DNA from: Actinomycetes bacterium
GTDB lineage: Bacteria > Actinomycetota > Actinomycetes > Actinomycetales > Microbacteriaceae
Assembly: GCA_023436775.1 (NCBI GenBank)
Contig: JAEZHW010000019.1
Coordinates: 1 to 32,890 of the forward strand
DNA length: 32,890 nt
Reading direction: 5' to 3'
The position numbers and the translations under genes are program-made. The notes below the pieces were generated by a model that was not told the origin of the DNA, ran no database searches, and saw only the letters and a program-made list of their open reading frames with translations. Shown here in pieces: positions 7,354-15,821 of this stretch; within the stretch, counting starts at the first letter, position 1; the number at the start of each line of letters is the position of its first letter.

Positions 7354-10300
7354 CCGAGCGCTACACACCCGAAGCCCTCGCTCGGCTGCTCGAACCGGAC
7401 CCGGCCAAGGTCATTGTGCCGACCGAGGCGCAGCAACGCGTCATCTGTGCGCCGGTTGATGCCCCGGCCCTCGTGGTCGCTGGTGCGGGCTCGGGCAAGA
7501 CTGAAACCATGGCGGCACGCGTGGTGTGGCTGGTGGCCAACGGTTTGGCGGAACCGGGTCAGATCCTCGGCCTTACCTTCACGCGCAAGGCCGCGCAGGA
7601 ACTGGCGCACCGCATCCGGCGTCGGCTGCGCCGGCTGAGCCAGGTGTTGCCCGACGTGGCCGATCCGGACCCCTTCGCCGGGGCCGATGTGGCTACCTAT
7701 CACTCCTTCGCGGCGAGCATGTACCGGGAACACGCGCTGCGGATTGGGGAAGACCCGGACGCGGTGATGCTCGGCGAGGCGGCCGCGTGGTTGCTAGCGC
7801 GGGACGTCGTCCTGGCCGCCAAGGATGCGCGGCTGGCGGATCTGGAACAGTCCGCCGATCGCATTATTGACGCCACCCTGAGCCTGGCGCGCGCCATGAC
7901 CGAACATGGCGCCAGCCCGGACCAGGTGATCGACTACACCCGCCAGTTCACCGCCGACCTGTCCGCGCTGCCGAAGGGACCGCGGCAGCGCAACGAATAC
8001 AGCACCGAAGTTGCCGAGGCGCTGAACGCGGTTGCCCCCATGCCGCTCCTGGTGGATCTCGCACTGGCCTATCAACAGGCGAAGCGTGCTCGTGGCGCCC
8101 TGGAATTCTCGGATCTGGTTTCGAACGCGCGCCGTATCGTGCAGGCAGCCCCGGACGTGGTGGACCAGTACCGGGACCGTTACCGGACCATCATCTTGGA
8201 CGAGTACCAAGACACCGACGTGGGCCAGGCAGGCCTGCTGGCCACCCTGTTCCGCGATCGCGGGGTGATGGCCGTCGGTGACCCAAACCAGTCCATCTAC
8301 GGCTGGCGCGGTGCTAGCGCTGACGGACTCGCTGGCTTCCTGCGCGACTTCCGCAGCGAGGATCAGCCACCGATCCAGCAATTCGCGCTCATGACGAGCT
8401 GGCGCAATGATGTGGCGATTTTGCATGCCGCCAATGCGATCGTCCCGCCCGCCGAAGGCGGCCTGACCGTGCCGAAGTTGGTGCCACGGCCGAGTGCCGG
8501 AGCGGGCACGGTGGATGTGCGATACCTGGACACGCTGGATCAGGAGGCTGCCGAAATCGCTACCTGGTTCGCAGGGCACCTCCGGACCGCGACCGCAGAC
8601 ACGGCACCGCCCAGTGCCGCCATTTTGCTGCGGACGTGGAGCCAGGCTCGACCGGTGTTGACCGCCCTCGCAGAGGCCGGGGTGCCGTACCGCGTGCTCG
8701 GTCTGGGCGGCCTGTTCGAGGAGCCCGCCGTGGCGGACTTGGTGTGCGCCCTGCGGGTCATCGACAGCACCGATGCCGGTAGCGAACTGGTGCGATTGCT
8801 TGCTGGTGCTCGCTGGCGGATCGCACCCGCGGACCTCTGGCAGTTGCGCGGTGTCGCGCACTGGCTGCAAACCCGCGACCATGCCCAGCAGCCGGTCGAG
8901 GAGGAGGTCCGGCTGGGCCTGCGCCAGAGCGTCGATCCGGGTGATGGCGCCTCGATCGTAGATGCCCTCGACTTCCTCAGCACCGCGCCCGAAGAGCACG
9001 GCCAGCTGCAGCGCTTCAGCGAACTCGGCCGGCAGCGGTTGCGTGCCGCGGGGCGCTTGCTGCAGCGACTGCGCCGCCGCGCAGCCACGGCAGGTGCACT
9101 GGAACTGGTGCAGGCGGCGATCCAGGAACTCCACCTCGACATTGAGGTGGCGGCGAACGAATCCGCCGCCGGCGAAGCGGCCCTCGAGGCCTTCTTGGAA
9201 CAGGTACGCGCCTTCCAGCAGATGGCCCCGGGCAGCGGCTTGCGGCCATTCCTGGCCTGGCTGCACGAGGCCGAACGTCGCGAGCGACTCGCTCCGCGTG
9301 CGGAGCCAGCGCAGCCCGGTCGCGTACAGATCCTCACCGTGCATGGGGCGAAGGGTCTGGAATGGGACATGGTCGCGGTGCCGCGCATGGTGGAGCAAGA
9401 ATTCCCGAAGCGCCCGCGCTCCGCGCGAGGCTGGCTGACCTTCGGTGCGCTGCCCTACGAGCTGCAGGCTGACGCGGACTCGCTGCCGCAACTGCAGTGG
9501 ACCGCGGCGACCAATCAGCGCGAGTTCAAGGAGATTCGGGCCGAGTTCGAAGCTGGTGTGAAAGCGCGCCACCTCGCCGAGGAACGACGCTTGGCCTACG
9601 TTGCCGTCACCCGCGCGCGCAGCGGCCTGCTGCTGACCGGCTCGTTCTGGGGCGGCACCAAGGCGCACCGCGGACCGAGCGAGTTCTTGCGGGAGATCGT
9701 GGCCGATGCTGGCCTGCCCGAACTCCCCACGGAGCCGACCATCACCGCCGAAGAGGCCTACGGCGATGGCGTCAGTCTGATCGACTGGCCGATGGATCCG
9801 CTGGGGGCACGTGCTCGGCTCGTTGCCGCAGCCGCAGCGGCACTGCGGGCGGCCGACCCCGAGGCCGACCACCCATGGCGGGAAGACATCGAACTGCTGC
9901 TGGCAGAACGTGCCCGTCGAGCCGCAGAGCGCAGCACGGTGACGCTGCCGGTGCGAGTGCCCGCCTCGCGCTTCAAGGACTACATCAGTGATCCGGCAGC
10001 GCTTGCAGCGCAACTGCGCCGTCCGATGCCGGAACGACCCTTCACCCAGACCCGCCTGGGCACGCTGTTCCACACCTGGGTTGAGCAGCGCGCTGGCCTC
10101 GCTGGCGCCACCGATCCGCTCGACGACCTCTTCGGTGCCGAACTCGACGAACTCGGTGCTGGCCTGCCCGACCCCGAAGACGAGGCGCGCCTGATCGAGC
10201 TACAGCAGATCTTCGAGCGTTCCGAGTGGGCTAGCCGCAAGCCCTGGGCCGTGGAACTCGAACTCAACCTGCAACTCGTTGACCGCGTGGTGATCTGCAA

Positions 10301-10571
10301 GCTCGACGCGATCTACCACGATCCCTCAGCACAACAGCCCTGGCAGATTGTGGACTGGAAGACCGGCAAGGCGCCGAAGAACGACGCCGAACTGGAGCAG
10401 CGGCAGTACCAGCTGGCGCTGTACCGCCTCGCCTTCGCCGAATGGCAGGGGGTGCCGCTCGACCAGGTCGACGCCGTGTTCTATTACGTCGCCGACGACC
10501 GGGTTATTCGGCCGTCGGCGTTGATGCCGCGCGCGGAGCTGGAGCGTAGATGGACGGATGCTGTTGGCTGA
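7350..10571 (+). CDS. adnB: AdnB-type helicase-nuclease subunit
   Basis: 1073-residue main motor and second nuclease of the AdnAB end-resection complex. All SF1A helicase motifs look canonical: Walker A AGAGSGKTE (44-52), TFTRKAAQEL, DEYQD (284-288), GDPNQSIYGWRGAS, VHGAKGLEWD and VAVTRA. The C-terminal RecB-type nuclease carries KLDAI (Asp986), DWKTG (Asp1002, Lys1004) and QRQYQLALYRLA. The start at ATG 7350 has GGAGGTG 5 bases upstream and overlaps the adnA stop. Its last 68 bases overlap the convergent phosphotransferase-like gene, an unusually tight tail-to-tail arrangement. Length is close to the mycobacterial protein. Confidence 0.93.
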   Translation: MTERYTPEALARLLEPDPAKVIVPTEAQQRVICAPVDAPALVVAGAGSGKTETMAARVVWLVANGLAEPGQILGLTFTRKAAQELAHRIRRRLRRLSQVLPDVADPDPFAGADVATYHSFAASMYREHALRIGEDPDAVMLGEAAAWLLARDVVLAAKDARLADLEQSADRIIDATLSLARAMTEHGASPDQVIDYTRQFTADLSALPKGPRQRNEYSTEVAEALNAVAPMPLLVDLALAYQQAKRARGALEFSDLVSNARRIVQAAPDVVDQYRDRYRTIILDEYQDTDVGQAGLLATLFRDRGVMAVGDPNQSIYGWRGASADGLAGFLRDFRSEDQPPIQQFALMTSWRNDVAILHAANAIVPPAEGGLTVPKLVPRPSAGAGTVDVRYLDTLDQEAAEIATWFAGHLRTATADTAPPSAAILLRTWSQARPVLTALAEAGVPYRVLGLGGLFEEPAVADLVCALRVIDSTDAGSELVRLLAGARWRIAPADLWQLRGVAHWLQTRDHAQQPVEEEVRLGLRQSVDPGDGASIVDALDFLSTAPEEHGQLQRFSELGRQRLRAAGRLLQRLRRRAATAGALELVQAAIQELHLDIEVAANESAAGEAALEAFLEQVRAFQQMAPGSGLRPFLAWLHEAERRERLAPRAEPAQPGRVQILTVHGAKGLEWDMVAVPRMVEQEFPKRPRSARGWLTFGALPYELQADADSLPQLQWTAATNQREFKEIRAEFEAGVKARHLAEERRLAYVAVTRARSGLLLTGSFWGGTKAHRGPSEFLREIVADAGLPELPTEPTITAEEAYGDGVSLIDWPMDPLGARARLVAAAAAALRAADPEADHPWREDIELLLAERARRAAERSTVTLPVRVPASRFKDYISDPAALAAQLRRPMPERPFTQTRLGTLFHTWVEQRAGLAGATDPLDDLFGAELDELGAGLPDPEDEARLIELQQIFERSEWASRKPWAVELELNLQLVDRVVICKLDAIYHDPSAQQPWQIVDWKTGKAPKNDAELEQRQYQLALYRLAFAEWQGVPLDQVDAVFYYVADDRVIRPSALMPRAELERRWTDAVG

Positions 10572-11538
10572 GCATGGCGCGCACCTCGTCGAGGCCAAGC
10601 GGCTGACTGGTGGTGGCCACCAGCGGCGCCGGCTCGTCCGCGACGCGCTCCTCCAGCGCGGTCAGCATCTGGATCGCGTCCTCAACGATGTCCGCGTCGT
10701 CAACGTCCTGGCCGTGCAGCAACCACTTGGCCAGTTCTAGCTCGGCGTAGAACCGGGCGCGGATACGGAACTCTCGGTCCACCGGCACTTGGCGCGCCAC
10801 CCAGTACGCGTCGAAGGCGGTCTCAGTGACGCCCGGGGCGGTGCCGGCCAACAGCCAGGCCAGGTCGGAGGCGGGGTCACCCACCTGCAATGAGCCCCAG
10901 TCAGTCATACCGACCACAATGTCGTTCTCGACCAGGACGAGCTCGGGCGAGAGTGCAGCGTGGATCACGCTCGGCGGGAACTGCCAGAGTTCGCCGGTGG
11001 TGAGTACTCGGTCCCAGCGCTCGAGCAGCGCCGCCGGCACCAAGCCGGTGCTCTCCGCGCGGTCGAGGACGGCCACGCTGGCACGCAAGCACTCGCCGGG
11101 GTTGTTCAGCGGCAGGCCAGCCTCGGCCACCACACTGACCGGCAGCGAGTGCAGGGCGGCCAGGGAGTGGCCGATCGACATCGCCAGGGTTTCACCGGGA
11201 CGCAGCTGGTGCAGGTGCAGCGGCTCGCCAGCGAGTATCCGGGACACCACCACGTGGGCGTCACCGATGCGTTCCTCACCGAGGATCTCGGGGAGCGCGA
11301 AGGGCAAGCGTTCGCGGACGGCCGGGGTGAAGGCGGAGAGCGTGCGCCCCTCGGTGGCGCGGCGCATCTCGCCCAGTGGCGTGACCGGGACACGGACCAG
11401 GACCTTGCCGCCGTCGGCGGTGGTCAGGACCGCGCCCTCGTGCTCACCATCGCTCGGCCATGGTTCGCTCCCGACGATCGTGATGCTCGGGGCGGCGGCA
11501 GATGCAAGCGCGGCTAGAGTGAGAGGCGACGGACCCAT
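10504..11538 (-). CDS. Aminoglycoside/choline phosphotransferase-fold protein with altered catalytic loop
   Basis: 344 residues with the APH (kinase-like) fold. The N-lobe has GEHEGAVLTTADGGKVLVRVP, and the C-lobe has the metal-binding block MTDWGSLQVGDPASDLAWLLAG. The catalytic loop, normally HGDxxxxN, reads HAALSPEL: both the catalytic Asp and the metal-coordinating Asn are missing, so classical phosphotransfer is doubtful. I chose ATG 11538 (MGPSPLTLAAL) because the longer frame overlaps uvrD2 and has a basic, non-family N-terminus. The 3' end overlaps adnB by 68 bases. Homologues sit between adnB and uvrD2 in Micrococcales, from memory; there is no direct evidence for drug resistance. Confidence 0.8.
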   Translation of the reverse strand: MGPSPLTLAALASAAAPSITIVGSEPWPSDGEHEGAVLTTADGGKVLVRVPVTPLGEMRRATEGRTLSAFTPAVRERLPFALPEILGEERIGDAHVVVSRILAGEPLHLHQLRPGETLAMSIGHSLAALHSLPVSVVAEAGLPLNNPGECLRASVAVLDRAESTGLVPAALLERWDRVLTTGELWQFPPSVIHAALSPELVLVENDIVVGMTDWGSLQVGDPASDLAWLLAGTAPGVTETAFDAYWVARQVPVDREFRIRARFYAELELAKWLLHGQDVDDADIVEDAIQMLTALEERVADEPAPLVATTSQPLGLDEVRAMLSQQHPSIYAPAPRAASTPTAE

Positions 11539-11636
11539 GGCATCAGCGTAACGGGCAGACTCCCGGTTGGGGTGTAGCCGACGCCGGTTGGCGAACATCC
11601 TGGCGCGCCTGGGCCGGTAGGACTCTGGAGGGGCGG

Positions 11637-13334
11637 ATGGACGCTGAGGCACTGCTGGCCGACCTCACGGCCGAGCAGCGGCACGCAGCCACCACACTCC
11701 GCGGGCCGGTACGCATTCTGGCTGGCGCCGGAACGGGTAAGACCCGGACCATCACCCGCCGTATCGCCTACGGCATCGCCACAGGCACCTATTCACCAGG
11801 CAGGGTCATGGCGCTGACCTTCACCACGAAGGCCGCGGGGGAGTTGCGCGAACGGCTGCGGCAACTGGACAGTCCGGAAGTCTCGGCTCGCACGTTCCAC
11901 TCTGCGGCCCTGGCGCAACTGAGCCACTTCTGGCCGATGGTGATCGGTGGGCCGCTGCCTGAGGTGCTGGAATCCAAGGGGCGGTTCCTGGCGGAAGCGG
12001 CGGAGCGCCTTGGTATCGCCAGTGATCCGATCGTGCTGCGCGATGTGGCTAGCGAGATCGAGTGGCGCAAGGTGAACGGCGTCAGCATCGACCAGTACGC
12101 CGACCTCGGACGTCCCGTGCCCAGCGCCTTGACTCCTGGCCAACTCATCGATGTGATGGCCGCGTACGAGGCGGTGAAAGATGCCCGTCGTCGCCTCGAC
12201 TTCGAGGACGTGCTGCTGGCCACCGCGGGTTTGCTCGAAGACGAGCCCTGGGCGCTCGACCAGGTGCGGGAACAGTATCGGGTCTTCGTCGTGGACGAGT
12301 ATCAGGACGTCTCTCCGCTCCAGCAGCGCTTGCTGGACCTTTGGGTCGGCACTCGTCGCGACGTCTGCGTCGTCGGTGATGCCAGCCAAACGATTTACTC
12401 CTTCGCTGGGGCAAGCGCGACTCCGCTGCTGCAGTTTGCACGCCGTTATCAGGACGCCACCCTGGTCAGTCTCGACCTCAGCCACCGATCCGTACCGGGC
12501 ATCTTGCAGGCCGCCAATGCGCTCATTCAGGGCGAGCCCGGCGCGGTGATGCTGCAGCCGGTCCGGCCGAAAGAGCAGATCGCGATTCCGGCGCGGCCGC
12601 CGGTGCGCATTGCTGGATTCCGCACCGCGAGCCAGGAAGCTGCCGCCGTCGCCGAGGCCATCGCCAACGAAATCGCGGCCGGTATCGCGCCCGATCACAT
12701 CGCAGTGCTCTACCGGGTGCACGCTCTGTCGGCTGCCCTCGAGACTGCCCTGCAGCAGTTCGGCATCGCGTTCCAGGTGCAGGGACAGCCGCGATTCTTT
12801 ACCCAACCGCAGGTGAAGCGCGCCTTGGAGCAGGTGCGGGCGCAGGCGCTCGCGGACCCGGACGGCCACCCCTACACCGCAACGACCACCATCTTGCGTG
12901 GCCTCGGTTGGAGCACGGAGGTGCCAGGCGGAGGCGCTGCAGAACGAGCCAGTTGGGAATCACTGCAAGCGATTGCGGATCAGGCCGAGGCAGCCAGCGC
13001 CGAGCAGCAGACCCTGCGCCAATTCGCGACCCAGTTGCAGGCGCGCCAGGCCGCAAACGCGGCCCCGGGACGCAAAGCCGTCCACCTGTCCACGATCCAC
13101 GCCGCCAAGGGTCTGGAGTGGCGTTCGGTGCATGTGGTTGGCGTCGCCGAGGGACTGTTGCCGATCGACATGGCCCGCAGCGATGCCGAGCTGGCCGAGG
13201 AACGTCGTCTGCTCTATGTGGCGATGACCCGTGCCCAGGACCATTTGTCGCTCACCTGGAGTGCGCAGGCCATGGGGCGTGGCACCCGCTCGCCGTCGCG
13301 ATTCCTCGATCAGATTCCCGTCACGCCCGAGTAG
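11637..13334 (+). CDS. uvrD2: UvrD2-like ATP-dependent 3'-5' DNA helicase
   Basis: A 565-residue SF1A helicase for DNA unwinding in repair or replication. Motifs: Q-motif region LTAEQRHA, Walker A AGAGTGKTR (29-37), TFTTKAAGEL, DEYQD (220-224), GDASQTIYSFAGAS, LDLSHRS, STIHAAKGLEW and VAMTRAQ. The protein stops soon after motif VI at FLDQIPVTPE, so it lacks the HRDC and four-cysteine C-terminal regions of mycobacterial UvrD2 (about 700 residues). The ATG at 11637 is preceded by GGAGGGG (11628-11634), and a TAGGAC -10-like box lies at 11618-11623. Position next to adnAB supports the UvrD2 identity over UvrD1/PcrA. Confidence 0.85.
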   Translation: MDAEALLADLTAEQRHAATTLRGPVRILAGAGTGKTRTITRRIAYGIATGTYSPGRVMALTFTTKAAGELRERLRQLDSPEVSARTFHSAALAQLSHFWPMVIGGPLPEVLESKGRFLAEAAERLGIASDPIVLRDVASEIEWRKVNGVSIDQYADLGRPVPSALTPGQLIDVMAAYEAVKDARRRLDFEDVLLATAGLLEDEPWALDQVREQYRVFVVDEYQDVSPLQQRLLDLWVGTRRDVCVVGDASQTIYSFAGASATPLLQFARRYQDATLVSLDLSHRSVPGILQAANALIQGEPGAVMLQPVRPKEQIAIPARPPVRIAGFRTASQEAAAVAEAIANEIAAGIAPDHIAVLYRVHALSAALETALQQFGIAFQVQGQPRFFTQPQVKRALEQVRAQALADPDGHPYTATTTILRGLGWSTEVPGGGAAERASWESLQAIADQAEAASAEQQTLRQFATQLQARQAANAAPGRKAVHLSTIHAAKGLEWRSVHVVGVAEGLLPIDMARSDAELAEERRLLYVAMTRAQDHLSLTWSAQAMGRGTRSPSRFLDQIPVTPE

Positions 13335-13336
13335 GC

Positions 13337-14146
13337 CTAGTCCGTCGCCTCGAGTCCGCCGACGTCCGCCAGCAGGGCCGCATCCATGTCGGCGAGTTGG
13401 ACGCAGCCGCAGTTCGGGTGCGGTCCGATCCGTCGCTCGGAGCGGGCACCGGAGCGATCCAGGGTGAGTTCCACGCTGGGCGCAGCGTCCGCATCGCCGA
13501 GCGCCAGCGCACCGCGCAGCACGGCTGCCGCGGCCTCTGCGACCAGCAAGCTGTCGGATTCCGCCGGTGCTTCCTGATCGATGAGCTGTGCCGCCAACAT
13601 GGGCCAGGCGGCATCGTCATCCTTGCGGTGCAAGCTGAGGCAGGTCGGACACGGACCACCATCACCGCCGAGCAGCGGGCCAATCCGGATGCTGGCGTCG
13701 CCGGCCAGCGCGGGCAGCAGCCAGCGCCGCTGCCCAGCCCAGCGGATCAGTCGCACCGGGGTCAGCACATGTTGCCCAACCAGGACGATCACGTCCGGGT
13801 CGGTGTCACAGTCACGGAGCACCTCGAGTCGATGTGCCAGCCGGGCGATTGCGCTCGCCAGCGGCCCCTGCCCTTCGACGCCAACCGTGGGCATCGTGGT
13901 TGTGCTGGAGCGTTCGAGTACGTGGGAGAGTTGGGCGAGAAACGCGTCCAGTTGGCTGCTGAGGGCATCGCGTCCTACCAGGGTGGTGAGCGCCGCGCGC
14001 GTGGTGCCGATGCGTACCGCATGCAGCACCCGTTCCTGCCAGCCAGCAGCGATGTGCACCACCACGCGGGCGTGGTCGGCACCTACCTGGGCGGTGAACG
14101 GGTCCCGCCACAGCACACTGAGTCTCGGGTCGATTCGGAGCGCCAT
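13337..14146 (-). CDS. E1/ThiF-like protein with a Cys4 site (cyclodehydratase-like, TOMM leader-binding family)
   Basis: 269 residues. A central Rossmann-type segment (TVGVEGQGPLASAIARLAHR) is followed by CPTCLSLHRKDDDAAWP and, near the C-terminus, HPNCGC. The CxxC plus CxC pairs can form a tetrathiolate zinc site, and the CxxCLxxHR..D.AWP pattern is that of proteins annotated as TOMM precursor leader-binding or cyclodehydratase-like. No YcaO partner, precursor peptide or dehydrogenase is nearby, so azole peptide synthesis is not supported. It probably corresponds to the conserved hypothetical of this syntenic block (Rv3196 region). ATG 14146 (MALRIDPRL) is preferred over GTG 14173. It converges with uvrD2, with 2 bases between stops. 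Confidence 0.7.
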   Translation of the reverse strand: MALRIDPRLSVLWRDPFTAQVGADHARVVVHIAAGWQERVLHAVRIGTTRAALTTLVGRDALSSQLDAFLAQLSHVLERSSTTTMPTVGVEGQGPLASAIARLAHRLEVLRDCDTDPDVIVLVGQHVLTPVRLIRWAGQRRWLLPALAGDASIRIGPLLGGDGGPCPTCLSLHRKDDDAAWPMLAAQLIDQEAPAESDSLLVAEAAAAVLRGALALGDADAAPSVELTLDRSGARSERRIGPHPNCGCVQLADMDAALLADVGGLEATD

Positions 14147-14245
14147 GCCGCCATGCTGGCGCCTCCCGCGCACGGTCCGCAGGATTCATCCACAGGCGAG
14201 GCGGTGGTCGCGCAGCCGCGTCCGGTCAGCCGCGCTCGCCGCGGC

Positions 14246-14265
14246 AGCGATCGCTATCGATCGCT
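14246..14265 (-). terminator. Palindromic stem-loop over the stop codon of the DUF2342 gene
   Basis: AGCGATCG (14246-14253) and CGATCGCT (14258-14265) pair perfectly around a 4-base loop that contains part of the TAG stop. No T-tract follows, so it may terminate or stabilise the mRNA; evidence is structural only. Confidence 0.35.
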
Positions 14266-15645
14266 CGCGTCGTCCTCGCCTGAGTCCCCGTCCTCCAGTC
14301 CCTCACCGTTCTCGCCCACCGAGGGTAGTTGCCCTTCGAGCAGCGCCTCGAGCGACTGGTCGAAGGCGTTCTGGTCGGCGTCGGCCGGAGCCTGCAGCCG
14401 GGCAATCAGCGCGGCCGGGTCATCAATGTCTTCGGCGGTGGGTACCAGGTCCGGGTGGGACCACAGCGCGTCGCGACCAGCCGAGCCCAGGGCTGCACCC
14501 ACCTCGCGCCACATCGCGGCTGCTTCGCGCAGTCGGCGCGGACGCAGTTCCAGGCCCATCAGGGTGGCGAAGGCGTGCTCGGCGGGTCCGCCAACGGCGC
14601 GGCGACGGTTTACCATCTCGGCGATCGCGGCACTTCGGGGCAGGCGGCTGGTAGCTTCTTCGGTCACCACGCTGACCCAGCCGTCGACCAGCGCGAGCAT
14701 GGTCTCGATGCGGGCCAAGGCCGCTTGCTGCTGCTCGCTGCGCGGCGGAATCAGACGGCCACTGATGAGCAGTTCACGCAGTTCCTCGGTGTTTTCCGGG
14801 TTGAATGTCGCGGCCAAATCCTCGATCTGGGTCACGTCGATTTCGATGCCCCGGGCGAAGTCGGCGATCTGGCTGAGCAGATGCAGGCGCAGCCACTTGG
14901 CATGCCGGAATAGCGAGACGTGCGCCAGTTCCCGGACCGACAGATACAGCTGCACCTGGTCCGGCTCCACATCGTCCAGTCCAGCAGCGAAGTCGTTGAG
15001 GTTCTGCGCGATCAGGATCGGCTGGTCAGAGTCGGTGAGGGCGAAGCCCACGTCGCCACCGGAGACGACCTCACGCGAGAGTCGGCCAATGACCTGGCCG
15101 AGTTGCATGGCGAACAGCACGCCGCCGATGCTGCGCATCAGGCCAGCCGGGTCCGGCAAGGGAATGGGCAGGTCTGCGGGCAATTGGTCACGCAGCAAGC
15201 CGGACAGGGCGTCGGCAATGCTCGACGCCACCGGCTCGGCGATTTCTGACCACACCGGCAGGGTGAGTTCTGCCCATTCGGAGCGGTTCAAGACTTTGGG
15301 GCTGCGACCGGCCAGGGCCAGGCTAGTGACTTCGCTGAGCCACAGGCCTGCGAGCGTGGCCGCCTGGTCCAGTTCCTCGCGCTCGCGGGTGCTCACACCG
15401 TGCATGCCCTCGCGGGCTAGGGTCGTCGCTTGCTGGCCAGCGACAGACCAGTCGATACCGTCGTGGCCGTTGCGGTTTAGAGCCGACTGCAACTGCTGCA
15501 TCATGGCGGCGAGCATGCTCGGATCTACTGGCAGACCGGCAGCGCCGGCGAGCGCGGCGGGATCGAAATCGGCGCCGCTGTTCGAGAGGAAGCGGCGCAG
15601 CATCTCGCGAAATTCGTCGTCTGGGGTGCTGGATTCTTCGGCCAC
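14254..15645 (-). CDS. DUF2342 zinc-dependent metalloprotease-like protein
   Basis: About 463 residues matching the actinobacterial DUF2342 family (putative zinc metalloprotease, also annotated as F420 biosynthesis-associated). The key block is LYLSVRELAHVSLFRHAKWLRLHL: the family motif is REAAH rather than classical HExxH, here RELAH. ALRMSIGG-like core segments (AGLMRSIGGVLFAMQLGQVIGRLSREV) and SRLPRSAAIAEMVNRRRA also fit. The C-terminus is acidic and low-complexity (GENGEGLEDGDSGEDDASDR). I chose GTG 15645, which has GGAAGG 7 bases upstream; ATG 15678 has no ribosome binding site. It is divergent from the PDZ-Lon gene. Proteolytic activity has not been inferred from sequence beyond the motif. 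Confidence 0.85.
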   Translation of the reverse strand: MAEESSTPDDEFREMLRRFLSNSGADFDPAALAGAAGLPVDPSMLAAMMQQLQSALNRNGHDGIDWSVAGQQATTLAREGMHGVSTREREELDQAATLAGLWLSEVTSLALAGRSPKVLNRSEWAELTLPVWSEIAEPVASSIADALSGLLRDQLPADLPIPLPDPAGLMRSIGGVLFAMQLGQVIGRLSREVVSGGDVGFALTDSDQPILIAQNLNDFAAGLDDVEPDQVQLYLSVRELAHVSLFRHAKWLRLHLLSQIADFARGIEIDVTQIEDLAATFNPENTEELRELLISGRLIPPRSEQQQAALARIETMLALVDGWVSVVTEEATSRLPRSAAIAEMVNRRRAVGGPAEHAFATLMGLELRPRRLREAAAMWREVGAALGSAGRDALWSHPDLVPTAEDIDDPAALIARLQAPADADQNAFDQSLEALLEGQLPSVGENGEGLEDGDSGEDDASDR

Positions 15646-15821
15646 CACGTCACCTTCCGGCTTGGCCCGGCCGCGCATCGCAGCCGTCGCACCGGGCGGA
15701 TCCCCAGCGCTGTGTTCTACGCTAGCCGTTGGAGCAGGGTTGCACCCCTGATTTCGCCGAGCATTGAGTCATGCGCCGTCCGCCTACCGCGAACGGGCAG
15801 CCACCGCCCCGAGGGAGCCAC

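Noticed and set aside
7794..10073. 759-codon minus-strand frame opposite adnB
   Set aside because: The plus strand carries all helicase and nuclease motifs of AdnB; the antisense translation has no recognisable domain.
10504..11538. Aminoglycoside resistance gene
   Set aside because: The fold matches, but the catalytic HGD loop is lost and the location is a conserved housekeeping block.
13337..14146. Azole-type peptide (TOMM) biosynthetic cluster
   Set aside because: Only one E1-like protein is present. No YcaO, dehydrogenase, precursor peptide or exporter was seen nearby.
12908..15751. 947-codon plus-strand frame across uvrD2 and two minus-strand genes
   Set aside because: It runs in other frames over three well-supported genes, has Ser/Arg-rich low-complexity translation and no domain. 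It is a high-GC shadow.
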